Shown here piece after piece: positions 55,431-64,000 of a DNA stretch of 64,000 bases. Within the stretch, counting starts at the first letter, position 1. Each line of letters opens with the position of its first letter. Below the pieces are notes generated by a model. The model did no database searches. It was given only the letters and a program-made list of their open reading frames with translations, and was not told the DNA's origin. The position numbers and the translations under genes were made by a program. The stretch is from assembly GCA_964419225.1 (NCBI GenBank), contig CAYQPF010000006.1, positions 23,457-87,456 of the forward strand, in the 5' to 3' direction. Source of the stretch: CAYQPF01 sp964419225. Its GTDB lineage: Bacteria; Cloacimonadota; Cloacimonadia; Cloacimonadales; CAYQPF01.

Positions 55431-58423
55431 TAATAGTCATCAGACAAACTGAGATAATAAGAAGGTTTACTACATTTATGGAGATTGGTGGTCCAGGCCA
55501 GATCAAATTTAAGGGTAAAGTATCCAAGATCAAATCTTGGACCTGTTCCGAATCCCATTTTGACATCCTGTAAAATCCCATCTTTCGAGCCTCTGAAATT
55601 ATCATTTTTATCCCAAAGACAGCCCAGATCTACAAATGCAGATCCTCTGATTTGATAAAAAGCTAAAGGAAGAGGAAAGGCAAAACTGAGATTATCAACA
55701 AAAGGAAATCTTAGTTCTAAACTCGTTAACACTTTCTTCCGTCCTTCCACATCCTCATCATACCCTCTTACTCCGCTAAATCCTGTTAGTCCGAATTTTT
55801 CAGGTTTCTTACCATCGCTCAGACCCAAAATTAATCGTGAAGCCAAAGCATATCTCTTGTTGAAGAATAGATAACCTCTCAGGTCTGTGTAGGAACTGAT
55901 AAAATCATCTGTCTTTGCTATTGATTTCTTGGCAGCGGTTATTCCTTTCCAGCCTGACATTGGCCCTGTATTTCCATATAAAGCATTATCATGTACCAAA
56001 GACAGCATAGGTGTATAAACAAAATCATCATGTGAATTTTCTTTTGTATCACCATAATCATCAATCCAACCTTCCAGGTTAGCATTAGTATAACTCCACT
56101 TGGAGCTGTATTTGTATAAATAATTCTCAAAATCTAACCGCCAAAATCTATTAAATGGATATCTTACCAATCCATATAAACCTGTTTCTGTTTCACTGTT
56201 TCTATAGTAGGCATTAGAAACAGGGTCTCCTAAAATTTCATAGAAAGTCTCATCATTCAAATTAAATACACCAACTCCAAAATCTGTACGTTGAGCTAAA
56301 TACAGATAACTGACAGCAATATTGGAATTCTTCAATTTTCCGGTAATCCCGAGGTTAATCCCAATTCCATGATTTCCCATTAAATCACTTAACCCTAACT
56401 GTAATTGACCTATTGTACCATAAGTACTCGAATATGCCATTCCACCCCAGATCTGATCAACATAAAACTTCAATTTATAGGGCTCAATTTTGGGAGCAGT
56501 TACTACTTTATTGGGCTTTTCATCAATTGTTTTTTTGAGAGTATTCAACGAATCCAGATAAGTGAAATAATCTTTTTTAAACATCGATGGTTTTTCCAAG
56601 CCTGTCTTGTCATTATAACCAAACACGGCATAATCATCTATACGGAAAGATGTCGAAAAATCATCCGGAAATGGCACTTTGGTTATTCCACTGAAAGGAA
56701 TAGTATCTAAATTCTGAATAGGATTTGTCTGTAAAAATATGTCGAACCCATTATCGAAAAATGTAGTATAAACCAAGTATTCATTGTTCTTACTTATTTC
56801 ACCATCAATTAACCCGCAAAGTTCTTTGGAAAGTATTTTCCTGGTATTCTCCTTTAAATCAATGATTTCCAAATTGGGAAGTTTCTTACTCTCAGATATA
56901 AAAGTTATCTTGGTTCCATCTGAACTCCAGCCAGGCATGTAATTCTGAAAACTATCGGCAGTTACCTGATAATAATCTCTGGATTTTAGATCATAATAGA
57001 AGATATTTGAGGTTAAGGAACTAAAAACATGCTTTAATTCAGGGTTATTCTTCCTGGTTCGGTCAGAAGTAAAAAGAATTTTTGTATCATCTGGTGACCA
57101 TTTTGGCTGAGAATCACTGTATCTGTCTTCCATAATTCTGGTAAAGGACTTATTCTCCAAATCCAAAATATACAAATCTGTTTTCATGTCCTTTTGTCCG
57201 GCCAGAACAATACTCTTATTATCATGTGAGACATCTATTTCATAAACTGCATCAAGATCACTACAAGGATAAGAAGATTCTATCTCGTCTTTATCGATAT
57301 TATAAACATAGATTACATCATTGAATGAGGTTTTAGCCACAAAAGCAAACCTGTTATTATCATTAAACCAACTTAAATTACTTTTCATAAAATGGAACTC
57401 TTCAAAGGAACCTGTTTTCTCACCAGTTAATATTTTTCTGGGTTTGGTTATCCCGAAGGTAGATGTCAGCCAAATTGAAGTTGTAATTCCTTTATTGCTG
57501 AAGTACAGAATCTTTGATCCGTCAGGAGAAAATCTGGGAGAAGTGTTCAAATAAGAACCATCATCTTTATGTTTGGTTATTTGCTGAGAATTCTCAGAAG
57601 GAACCTGAAAGGCAGAAAATACAGGATAGTATTTCCTCTTAAGGTAATTCTTCCAATGTGATTCCAAGTCTTTAAATTTAATTCCAAATGTTTTATCTGT
57701 TGCTGATTCAAGATCAGGAGCAGATTGCAGAGCATAAAAATACTTTATTAAGGTCTCTCTGCCGTATTTTTCCTCGATATAGGTTAAAAAAGACTCGCCC
57801 ATCCGATAAGCATAATAACCGCCCATATTGTCTATAGGATACAAATAATCATTCAACACCATATCTGTAATAAACAAATTATTATAATTGTCAGTACATC
57901 TGACTGCCATAAACTCGGGGAAACCTTCTGAAAACCAGAAAGGTAAACCAAAATTGCTGATGCTTAAGAGTCTGGATGTTTTATTAAAATAGTTTAAATC
58001 ATTTATATAAGCGTGGGTTAACTCATGTACCAAAACTTCTTCAAATTTCTTATAACTCCCGTCAAATGGTACAACTACTCTGTTCTTCAGAGATTCTGTA
58101 AACCCACCTGTGCCTTCTGATAATAAGGGATAAATAATATTTGTGGTCTGAAAGGCCTGATGTGAATCATAAACAATGATCGGAATTCTTTCGTTTAGGA
58201 TACTCTTAAGATCTGTCTTTAAATAATAGTAAGCTTCTTCGGCGATGAGCGTAATTATTTTACCAAACTCATCCTCACCTTTTTTAAAATATATGTCAAA
58301 ATGCTTCGTTTGAATATGATACCAACTGATACTCTTACCTTGAATTTTGTTCTGACCATACTGCAAACCAACTAATGTATTTAACCACAAACTAATGATT
58401 ATGAGAAATCCAATCTTTTTCAT
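55430..58423 (-). CDS. Zinc peptidase/PD40 propeller/Omp85-like barrel fusion
   Basis: A signal peptide leads a 997-residue protein. An N-terminal peptidase-MA-like domain carries HExxH (VLVHELTHAYIND, about residue 123) and a more distant SEGFPEF glutamate. TolB/PD40-type propeller repeats follow (SPRFSPDGSKILYFS, QPKWSPDDTKILFTS, MPGWSSDGTKITFIS; about 290-600). The C-terminal ~330 residues look like an Omp85/surface-antigen beta barrel (GLTGFSGVRGYDEDVEGRKKVLTSLELRFPF). It is probably an outer-membrane-inserted protease or assembly factor. It is the first gene of the long minus-strand run. Confidence 0.86.
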   Translation of the reverse strand: MKKIGFLIIISLWLNTLVGLQYGQNKIQGKSISWYHIQTKHFDIYFKKGEDEFGKIITLIAEEAYYYLKTDLKSILNERIPIIVYDSHQAFQTTNIIYPLLSEGTGGFTESLKNRVVVPFDGSYKKFEEVLVHELTHAYINDLNYFNKTSRLLSISNFGLPFWFSEGFPEFMAVRCTDNYNNLFITDMVLNDYLYPIDNMGGYYAYRMGESFLTYIEEKYGRETLIKYFYALQSAPDLESATDKTFGIKFKDLESHWKNYLKRKYYPVFSAFQVPSENSQQITKHKDDGSYLNTSPRFSPDGSKILYFSNKGITTSIWLTSTFGITKPRKILTGEKTGSFEEFHFMKSNLSWFNDNNRFAFVAKTSFNDVIYVYNIDKDEIESSYPCSDLDAVYEIDVSHDNKSIVLAGQKDMKTDLYILDLENKSFTRIMEDRYSDSQPKWSPDDTKILFTSDRTRKNNPELKHVFSSLTSNIFYYDLKSRDYYQVTADSFQNYMPGWSSDGTKITFISESKKLPNLEIIDLKENTRKILSKELCGLIDGEISKNNEYLVYTTFFDNGFDIFLQTNPIQNLDTIPFSGITKVPFPDDFSTSFRIDDYAVFGYNDKTGLEKPSMFKKDYFTYLDSLNTLKKTIDEKPNKVVTAPKIEPYKLKFYVDQIWGGMAYSSTYGTIGQLQLGLSDLMGNHGIGINLGITGKLKNSNIAVSYLYLAQRTDFGVGVFNLNDETFYEILGDPVSNAYYRNSETETGLYGLVRYPFNRFWRLDFENYLYKYSSKWSYTNANLEGWIDDYGDTKENSHDDFVYTPMLSLVHDNALYGNTGPMSGWKGITAAKKSIAKTDDFISSYTDLRGYLFFNKRYALASRLILGLSDGKKPEKFGLTGFSGVRGYDEDVEGRKKVLTSLELRFPFVDNLSFAFPLPLAFYQIRGSAFVDLGCLWDKNDNFRGSKDGILQDVKMGFGTGPRFDLGYFTLKFDLAWTTNLHKCSKPSYYLSLSDDY

Positions 58424-58993
58424 AAATTTTCCTTTTACTCATATCTTTTACAAACCAGAAGCTAGGAAAAGTTTTTTTAGCTCCGGGTAATACCATCCCT
58501 TTCAAACAATCAACATGTACGCAATATGTTCTCAAACCATATTGCCGGGACTGGTTAATTGAAATGATTTTAATTATCTGTTTTGAGTCAAGCAATTCCC
58601 TTATATTTTTAATATTAACTGAAATTCGGCAATTATCTTAGATTTGGTTTGGCATCTATTTGATCCATTTTACCGGATTTCACAGCATGAACACCAAGGA
58701 AGAACTGGGAAACGAAAGAGTTGAGAGTTGAGTGAGAGTTGCCCAGTGTATGACCGGAACAAAAAATAAATCCCAATTCCTGCATCACAATCCCATCTCC
58801 ACTGACACCCGATACCTGACACCTGACTACTCTTTCCTTAATACTTGCCTGCGGGTTTAAACTTTTTCAATTATCCTAATTCTATAGTTTCATTGTTTTT
58901 AAAAACTTTAGAGGAGGATATTTTCAGAGGTTAACAAAATATTCTAGAATTTAACTTGACCTCTCAGGGAGATTTTGCTGAATGGTCCTATGT
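58424..58993. other. Gene-free stretch before the tRNA
   Basis: It holds the reverse CAGGTGT microrepeat (58802-58828) and the promoter area of both divergent transcription units. A short minus-strand open frame (58392-58595) overlaps the protease start, has no ribosome site or family resemblance, and is not counted as a gene. Confidence 0.65.
58802..58828. repeat. 7-base tandem microrepeat, reverse copy
   Basis: In reverse complement: CAGGTGT, CAGGTAT, CGGGTGT, CAG. Same family as 17350-17380. Confidence 0.7.
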
Positions 58994-59081
58994 GCTGGAG
59001 TGGTGAAATTGGCAGACACGCTAGATTCAGGTTCTAGTGAGCGATAAGCTCATAGGGGTTCAAGTCCCCTCTTCAGCACCA
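58994..59081 (+). tRNA. tRNA-Leu (CAG anticodon)
   Basis: Acceptor GCTGGAG pairs with CTTCAGC (one G-T), followed by A and encoded CCA. The D-arm is TGGTGAAATTGGCAGACACG. The anticodon stem CTAGA/TCTAG encloses TT-CAG-GT. A class II variable arm (TGAGCGATAAGCTCA) and the T-arm AGGGG-TTCAAGT-CCCCT complete it. The 88 bases include CCA. Confidence 0.95.
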
Positions 59082-59170
59082 TTAAATAAAAGAACAAAAA
59101 AAATAAAAAATTCTGCAGGAAAAACTGATCTTGATTGTCTTATAAAAAAAAGAGTTGTTTTGGAGAGTGA

Positions 59171-59716
59171 ATGCCATTAGCAGATTTAGATTCATTTGTA
59201 CGCGAGAAAGCGGTAAAGATCTATAATTACTTACTTAAATTCACCAGACAAAAAGAAGATGCAGAGGACATTCTCCAGGAAGTTTTTATCAAATTCATGG
59301 ATAAAAGGGATAATATCAATGAAGGTGCATATGAGAGCTATCTGTATCGTAGTGCTCATAACCAGGCAATCAATTATTTAAAGAAAAAAAAGACTGAAAA
59401 GAAATCGATCCAAAAACTTGAAATAGAAGAGAGTATAATGGACGAAGATCCTGAAGAAGCCGGGAATAGTTTAAGGCTCAAAAATGCTTTCAAGCAATTA
59501 AATCCTAAACATTTATTAGTTTTGGATCTACAATACTATCAAAAAAAATCTTACAAAGAAATAGCTGAAATCATGCAAACTACACCTTCAGCTATTGATT
59601 CCATGTTAGTACGGGCAAAAAGAGAATTAAGAAAAATTATTTTGCAGGAAAGCAGGAGTGACTCTGTCTTAAGTAATAGAAATATGAGAGGTGAAAATGA
59701 GTTGCAAGAAAATTAG
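59171..59716 (+). CDS. ECF-type RNA polymerase sigma factor
   Basis: 181 residues: region 2 (KEDAEDILQEVFIKFMDKRDNI, YLYRSAHNQAINYLKKKK) and region 4 (LLVLDLQYYQKKSYKEIAEIMQTTPSAIDSMLVRAKRELRKI). GGAGAGTG precedes the ATG. The anti-sigma start lies inside its last codons (20-base overlap). With the three genes that follow it forms a regulated sigma module for an envelope signal, probably metal. Confidence 0.94.
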   Translation: MPLADLDSFVREKAVKIYNYLLKFTRQKEDAEDILQEVFIKFMDKRDNINEGAYESYLYRSAHNQAINYLKKKKTEKKSIQKLEIEESIMDEDPEEAGNSLRLKNAFKQLNPKHLLVLDLQYYQKKSYKEIAEIMQTTPSAIDSMLVRAKRELRKIILQESRSDSVLSNRNMRGENELQEN

Positions 59717-60098
59717 CTTGAAATTAAATGCTTATCTGGACAAAGAGCTGGATCCGGTTAGTTTGTCTCAGGTAAGAGAACATTTAAAATCTTGCATAAA
59801 TTGTCAGAATGAATTAAGAGAATTAATCACACTTAATCGAGTTTTGGGTAGTATTAAATCTGATATGCTTCCTGGCAATTTGGAAAGTATTCTGTCCACT
59901 CAGCACAAACAATCCACTTTTTCTATAATACCGCGGAAAAGAATTAGTTGGATATCTCTTGCTGCATCAATTGTTCTGAGTTTCTTCTTAGGAAGTTATT
60001 TAAGCAATACTGCTTTTTCCAACACAAAGCAGACGACAACACAAACCTATACTCAGGAATCACTATACTCATATTTAGACGGAGCAGAAAATGACTAA
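59697..60098 (+). CDS. Zinc-finger anti-sigma factor, membrane-anchored
   Basis: 133 residues. An N-terminal zf-HC2/ZAS domain (SCKKISLKLNAYLDKELD, HLKSCINCQNELREL: H-x3-C-x2-C) sits in the cytoplasm and binds the sigma factor. One membrane span follows (ISWISLAASIVLSFFLGSYL), then a ~30-residue periplasmic tail. Translation should start at ATG 59697, five bases after AGAGGTG, rather than the in-frame GTG at 59691. It overlaps the next gene by eight bases. Confidence 0.9.
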   Translation: MSCKKISLKLNAYLDKELDPVSLSQVREHLKSCINCQNELRELITLNRVLGSIKSDMLPGNLESILSTQHKQSTFSIIPRKRISWISLAASIVLSFFLGSYLSNTAFSNTKQTTTQTYTQESLYSYLDGAEND

Positions 60099-60546
60099 CA
60101 CGATGAAAACCCTGGTAATAGTTTCCCTTGTTTTTAACATCTCATTTATCAGTATTTTCTTCTATCACAGATTTATTGATCGGGAGCCCCTCTTCCCTCC
60201 TCCTCCAGGAGCTCCACATTTCAAAAAAGGTGAATTCACCGAACAACGAAAAACCATGAGAGAATGCAGACAAAAAGCTTATCCTGCACATAAAGCAGTC
60301 ATGGAAGCTAAAAGAGATTTCTTTCAGGAATTGGCAAAACCTGTAATCAATGAAAGGGAAATTACGAGAAAGTTCCAGATTCTGGTTAGTAAAACAGAAT
60401 TTTTGGAAAAAACAGTAGGTGACAATTTTATTCAAATGAGAAAAAAAATGACACCCGAACAAGCTCAGGAATTCTTCACGAGAATTGACGAGAGATTAGA
60501 TGAAAGACATCAAAAAATAAAAAAGTTCAAGGAGAACCAAAAATGA
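60091..60546 (+). CDS. Membrane-anchored periplasmic metal sensor, CnrX/Spy-like
   Basis: 151 residues: one membrane span (TLVIVSLVFNISFISIFFYH), a proline-rich link (PLFPPPPGAPHF) and a four-helix LTxxQ-like domain with MTPEQAQEFF near the end. This is the heavy-metal sensor/CnrX class, in which metal binding in the periplasm changes the anti-sigma. Possible ligands are His, Cys and Met early in the domain (HFKKGEF, MRECRQKAYPAH). It overlaps the anti-sigma and Spy-like genes by a few bases each. Confidence 0.85.
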   Translation: MTNTMKTLVIVSLVFNISFISIFFYHRFIDREPLFPPPPGAPHFKKGEFTEQRKTMRECRQKAYPAHKAVMEAKRDFFQELAKPVINEREITRKFQILVSKTEFLEKTVGDNFIQMRKKMTPEQAQEFFTRIDERLDERHQKIKKFKENQK

Positions 60547-61085
60547 AAAAAGTAATTTTACTCGTAAGCGTACTGGTTATATTAACCGGGTTATTAGTAG
60601 CACAGGCACCTATGCACGAAAAGAGAATGATGGGCAAACAAGATCAAATGATGAACAAACCAGGTGATGATATGGAAGCATGTTTTGATCAACTGAATTT
60701 GACAAAAGATCAGGAAATGAAAATGAAAGACATGAGAGCTGAAATGCAAAAATTCATGATCAAGACTGGTGCAGATATCAAGATCTTACGCATCGACATG
60801 CAGAAAGCTATTGTTAATGATGATTTTGACGGGGCGACTAAGTTAGCCAAACAGATCAATAGTAAGGAACTTGAGATTTCTTTAAACAGATTAGATCATC
60901 ATAAAAAAGTATTAGCTATACTGACAGCAGATCAAAAAGCTAAAATGAAAGAATTCATGAATGACAGACCCGGCCACAAAATGGGTAAACATGGTAAAGG
61001 TATGGGTGCCGGTAAAGAAAATTGTGAAATGAAAGAAGGCTGTGGAATGGATAAAGGCTGCGAAGGGCAAGCTGGTTGCAAGTAA
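60543..61085 (+). CDS. Spy/CpxP-like periplasmic protein with a Cys/His/Met metal tail
   Basis: A signal peptide (KKVILLVSVLVILTGLLVAQA) is followed by Met-rich helices with LTKDQEMKMKDMRAEM and LTADQKAKMKEFM, the LTxxQ motifs of Spy/CpxP-type chaperones. The C-terminus is a metal-binding tail (HKMGKHGKGMGAG, then six Cys in ENCEMKEGCGMDKGCEGQAGCK, given as a boundary only). It is likely a periplasmic metal sponge or chaperone produced under the ECF sigma factor. A terminator closes the operon. Confidence 0.88.
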   Translation: MKKVILLVSVLVILTGLLVAQAPMHEKRMMGKQDQMMNKPGDDMEACFDQLNLTKDQEMKMKDMRAEMQKFMIKTGADIKILRIDMQKAIVNDDFDGATKLAKQINSKELEISLNRLDHHKKVLAILTADQKAKMKEFMNDRPGHKMGKHGKGMGAGKENCEMKEGCGMDKGCEGQAGCK

Positions 61086-61110
61086 CCTTAAAACAAATAA
61101 TTACAATGAA

Positions 61111-61135
61111 AAGGCATCTGCGGATGCCTTTTTTT
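61111..61135 (+). terminator. Terminator of the ECF sigma/metal operon
   Basis: AAGGCATC, TGCG, GATGCCTT followed by TTTTT, 26 bases after the last stop. Confidence 0.92.
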
Positions 61136-61214
61136 GTGGGCAGGAATCGGCTTTGCAAGAAAGTCTGACGAGTCCGACTTGTCTGACAGGCCGGACATTT
61201 CCGAGAAAAGAAAA

Positions 61215-61236
61215 AGGGTGCAATTTCTTGCACCCT
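61215..61236 (-). terminator. Terminator of the C25 peptidase gene (possibly bidirectional)
   Basis: GGGTGCAA, a 4-base loop and TTGCACCC, followed on the minus strand by TTTTTTC and on the plus strand by TTTT. It sits about 100 bases after the peptidase stop. Confidence 0.85.
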
Positions 61237-61338
61237 TTTCTCAATTAACAATTCTTTATAGTTTTCGTCATATGATTAAAGATCTTCGAATGCCAGTCCC
61301 TATAATATGACATCTGAACCATATGCTGGTCGCTAGTT

Positions 61339-64000
61339 CTACTTAAGCATTATCATTTTCTTGGTCAGAACCTGATTATCTGCTGTAAGCTTGTAGAAAT
61401 AGATTCCATTTCCAACCTTCTTACTATTGTTATCCAATCCATCCCAGGTTGCATTATGATTGCCCTGAGTAAGATTAGCTGAAACCAGTGTTTTAACTTT
61501 TTGCCCCAGAATATTGTAAATATCAATGGAAGCAAAACCGGCTTTAGCCAGTGAGAAACTGATAGTAGTGGAAGGGTTGAAAGGATTGGGGTAATTCTGA
61601 TTTAGAATAGTAACTTTATTCGGGGTTGACGGATCAACAGAACCAACATAATCCCTGGGTTGTTTGGTTGTGAATTTGATAGCCAGTCCAGCTTGTAAAG
61701 GCTTTGCAGTTACCGGATAGATATTAGCATAAGTATAGCAGATACCATCATTTTGTGAAGGATTTTCAATACCGACAGTAGCAAAATTATTGTTTCCTGC
61801 GGCATTATCAATAGTATGATACTGATAAACAATATCGCCATTAGGGTTGTTGGTTGTTCCAGGAGTGAGAATGATCTGGAATTTTTCGACAGAAGTTAAA
61901 TTACATGCATTCAAACAACCACTCCATTCCACGATAAATCTGTTGTTAGCCTGATCATAATAGTAACAGATCCGCATAGGCTGATACTGTGTAGTTTGAG
62001 GAATTGGCACACCCTTTAAATCATCCCAAAACGCTGATAATTGAGCATAAGGACCCAAAACGGCAGGAATATTCCAATTACGGAAATCCTGCATCCAGGT
62101 TGCACCAAAAGACATCCAGCCATTGGAACAAAGAGTTACTCTGTTATAATCCTGGCCATAATATTTGAAAGTAAATGGCAGGTTAACTATTCTGGATGAA
62201 TCATCCGGCATACTTAAGACAGTACCGCTCAAGCCACCCTGCTGCAAGGGATCAATTTCTATCCATTGATAAGTAGGAGTAACCGGAGAGTAGGCAGTGT
62301 CAAAACTATCATAGGCAAAATATCCGAATTTGTCCGGACCGGTTGGTGATGTAACACTTGGTGTTCCAGCAGTAATTGTATTATATGTTTGGTAAGTTAA
62401 ACCATTTTGAGCTGCAAAATGTAAATCAAACGGTATTTGCATGCCATCGTAACTATTTGCTAAGATCTGCAATTGGAAAGAACCTGTAGCTGTTTGACCC
62501 ATAGGTACATTGCCAAAAGTAACTGTAGAACTGCCAGAAATACTTGCAGCATTGGTCAGACATTCAATATTAGCAGTAAGATTTGTAAGATCCATTTCTC
62601 CCAAGTTGGTTATAGAGACATTAACCGTCCCGGTAGTACCAATACCGATATTTGTCGGGCAAGTCGTTTCAGAAGTAATGACAACTCCTCCGACCGGAGT
62701 TTGGAATTTGGAAGCTGTGTTGGCCAAACCTGTAGAAGTTAAAGCCAGATTAAAATTAACCAGCTCATTGTTCAGAGCAGCTGACCCAACTTGAACTGTG
62801 AAGTCTCTGACCTGAGTTTGTCCTGCATTGATGGCACCATAGTTCTGATTATTCTGGGTTACTGTGACATGTTGTGAACCGGTGCTTAAAACAGCAGCTA
62901 CATTTGTGGCATTAGTTGTAGAACAATTCTTTACAGTGATGGAAATTGTACTGGTTTGACCAGCTATTAAATAAGAATTCGAAATTGAATATTGGGAAAT
63001 TGCTAAATTTGCACTTGTAGCTGAAACTGTTATGGTTTTTGTAAAAGGAATTCTGTTTTTACCTGTAATTGTAACTTTTACATCACCAGTTTGATCTACG
63101 TTGATAGGAACAAGAGCATAACCATTCAGAACTTTTTCAGTTGTATAGAGGACTTCGTCTCTGGTAACAGTAACAGTACCATAGTTCAAGCCAGGTGTAT
63201 TAATTTCCAGATAATTCTGTGAACTGGAAATATTATCCGGTAAAGTACAAGTGATGGGAGCAGGAACTAAGTTCCACATAGTCAGGGATGGATCGCTAAG
63301 AATGTTGTATGTGTGGAAGTAAAAATCAATATCTCCACCCATAGCATTGTTCAAAGGAAAATTACGGTAAGCTTCCATCTTTCCACGTAGAACAGCACTG
63401 CCAAATATATTAATACCTTCATCAAAGATACCGGCAATGATTCCGGAAGATAAGGCATTGTTTAAATGAGTTTTTGTATGTAAATCAGATGGCCCGACAA
63501 AACCTACACAACCGTTTGGAGTTGTAGGAGAACCTTTTGACATCCATTTCTCGCCAAAACAGGGATCCACAGTTGTATGACCAAAATCACCGGTTTGACA
63601 TACTATAGAAAAAACAATGGGCATCTTAGCACCATTATTAGTGAGATCCAAGTGATCAGAGTAAAAGGTGGGATAATGCCATCCGGTTGCGTTTCCCCAT
63701 CCACGATAATTAATATACTCTACACCGGCATTTATTGAAGCTACGATTTGAGAAGTTCCCGGACTGGTCGGCGGATAAAATACTGTATCAACCTGGGTAA
63801 ATCCTCTCATCACCATTTTATCTTTGACCCAACGTGACATTTCTACAGGAGTAAGTACATTGGCACCTGCTTCATCATAATTACCGGCAACAACTAAACC
63901 ATGTTTTAACCAGGTATCATTTGATACACTCGGAGTTTTTTCATAGACGATTGTCTTATTAAGTATTGTTCTGAGTTCACTCTCAGAATCAATCGAAAAA
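61339..64000 (-). CDS. Gingipain-family (C25) peptidase with T9SS sorting domain, truncated by the edge
   Basis: The frame is open through base 64000, so the N-terminus lies outside the window; an internal Met at 63840 is not the start. The C25 core runs from the start of the visible part (ELRTILNKTIVYEKTPSVSND, GLVVAGNYDEA) through YINYRGWGNATGWHYP and IVFSIVCQTGDF (nucleophile Cys) to CFGEKWM. The canonical GHG histidine is Trp (RGWG). Beta-sandwich and CARDB-like regions follow (about 200-500), then a jelly-roll region, and the sorting module NYPNPFNPSTTISF ending GIYFYKL. It is exported to the surface or released. Confidence 0.9.
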   Translation of the reverse strand, partial: FSIDSESELRTILNKTIVYEKTPSVSNDTWLKHGLVVAGNYDEAGANVLTPVEMSRWVKDKMVMRGFTQVDTVFYPPTSPGTSQIVASINAGVEYINYRGWGNATGWHYPTFYSDHLDLTNNGAKMPIVFSIVCQTGDFGHTTVDPCFGEKWMSKGSPTTPNGCVGFVGPSDLHTKTHLNNALSSGIIAGIFDEGINIFGSAVLRGKMEAYRNFPLNNAMGGDIDFYFHTYNILSDPSLTMWNLVPAPITCTLPDNISSSQNYLEINTPGLNYGTVTVTRDEVLYTTEKVLNGYALVPINVDQTGDVKVTITGKNRIPFTKTITVSATSANLAISQYSISNSYLIAGQTSTISITVKNCSTTNATNVAAVLSTGSQHVTVTQNNQNYGAINAGQTQVRDFTVQVGSAALNNELVNFNLALTSTGLANTASKFQTPVGGVVITSETTCPTNIGIGTTGTVNVSITNLGEMDLTNLTANIECLTNAASISGSSTVTFGNVPMGQTATGSFQLQILANSYDGMQIPFDLHFAAQNGLTYQTYNTITAGTPSVTSPTGPDKFGYFAYDSFDTAYSPVTPTYQWIEIDPLQQGGLSGTVLSMPDDSSRIVNLPFTFKYYGQDYNRVTLCSNGWMSFGATWMQDFRNWNIPAVLGPYAQLSAFWDDLKGVPIPQTTQYQPMRICYYYDQANNRFIVEWSGCLNACNLTSVEKFQIILTPGTTNNPNGDIVYQYHTIDNAAGNNNFATVGIENPSQNDGICYTYANIYPVTAKPLQAGLAIKFTTKQPRDYVGSVDPSTPNKVTILNQNYPNPFNPSTTISFSLAKAGFASIDIYNILGQKVKTLVSANLTQGNHNATWDGLDNNSKKVGNGIYFYKLTADNQVLTKKMIMLK

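Noticed and set aside
58392..58595. Small open frame overlapping the start of the protease-barrel gene
   Set aside because: No ribosome site or recognisable family; it overlaps a well-supported gene start.
58956..58984. Promoter TTGACC ahead of tRNA-Leu
   Set aside because: The -35 is plausible but the -10 position (TGAATG) does not match, so I did not annotate it.
61150..61200. Hammerhead-like core word CTGACGAG near 61165
   Set aside because: The required GAAA box and the three-stem layout are missing; it looks like a GTC/GAC-rich repeat stretch.

Overview
The window looks like a piece of a chromosome from an uncultured FCB-group bacterium, most likely Candidatus Cloacimonadota or a close relative. 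This is an inference from protein character, not from a marker gene. Four large exported proteins end in the same module (an N-P-F-N-P motif, then a GIYF-like strand and a Lys/Leu-rich end), the type IX-secretion sorting domain common in that group. Other signs are AT-rich DNA, an Omp85-like metalloprotease/propeller/barrel protein, a gingipain-family (C25) peptidase and B12-binding radical SAM enzymes. I see no phage genes, transposases or CRISPR arrays. Most genes lie on the minus strand.

Layout. 1-7.7 kb: an edge-truncated radical SAM gene, a secreted CapA-like phosphoesterase-fold protein, and urocanate hydratase with an unknown partner gene. 7.8-13.5 kb (plus strand): a membrane-anchored coiled-coil giant and a 14-repeat propeller protein. 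13.8-25.9 kb: Hsp20 with a degenerate GGDEF protein, a DUF4139 protein, uridine kinase, an O-methyltransferase, dnaX, a GLUG-repeat surface protein, a chemoreceptor and a second radical SAM gene. 27.4-29.9 kb: a ChlI/ChlD-type chelatase locus. 30-41.5 kb: a two-component signalling block headed by a YfiR-like protein and a TonB-dependent receptor. 41.6-43.9 kb: a coupled S41 peptidase and MarR-GNAT pair. 44.1-58.4 kb: a compact run of 15 minus-strand genes (purines, phospholipid, tsaD, cdaR, copA, signalling, outer-membrane protease). 59-61.1 kb (plus strand): tRNA-Leu(CAG) and an ECF sigma/anti-sigma/metal-sensor/Spy-like operon. 61.3 kb to the edge: an edge-truncated C25 peptidase.

Main discoveries. 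(1) The AAA+ ChlI-like frame and the VWA frame are in -1 register. They overlap at A-AAA-AAG, preceded by AAAGGAGG, and the VWA frame has no usable start of its own. A programmed -1 frameshift would therefore give a 375-residue small subunit and an ~812-residue ChlD-like medium subunit from one gene. (2) dnaX carries an 8-A slippage site with a potential stem-loop after it; a -1 shift gives a gamma-like product ending 12 codons later. (3) One hybrid kinase carries four near-identical 142-residue PAS repeats. (4) A CnrYXH-like metal/envelope-stress operon. (5) Several enzymes have altered catalytic residues: a Psd-like protein without the Gly-Ser processing site, a C25 peptidase without the Gly-His-Gly histidine, a GGDEF-less GGDEF-fold protein and a kinase without its ATPase domain.

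The intergenic DNA holds several families of small non-coding repeats: nested hairpin elements, a 172-bp inverted-repeat element with solo ends, GC-rich hairpins, a 48-bp direct repeat and 7-, 9- and 10-bp microrepeats. These are described as separate features and findings.
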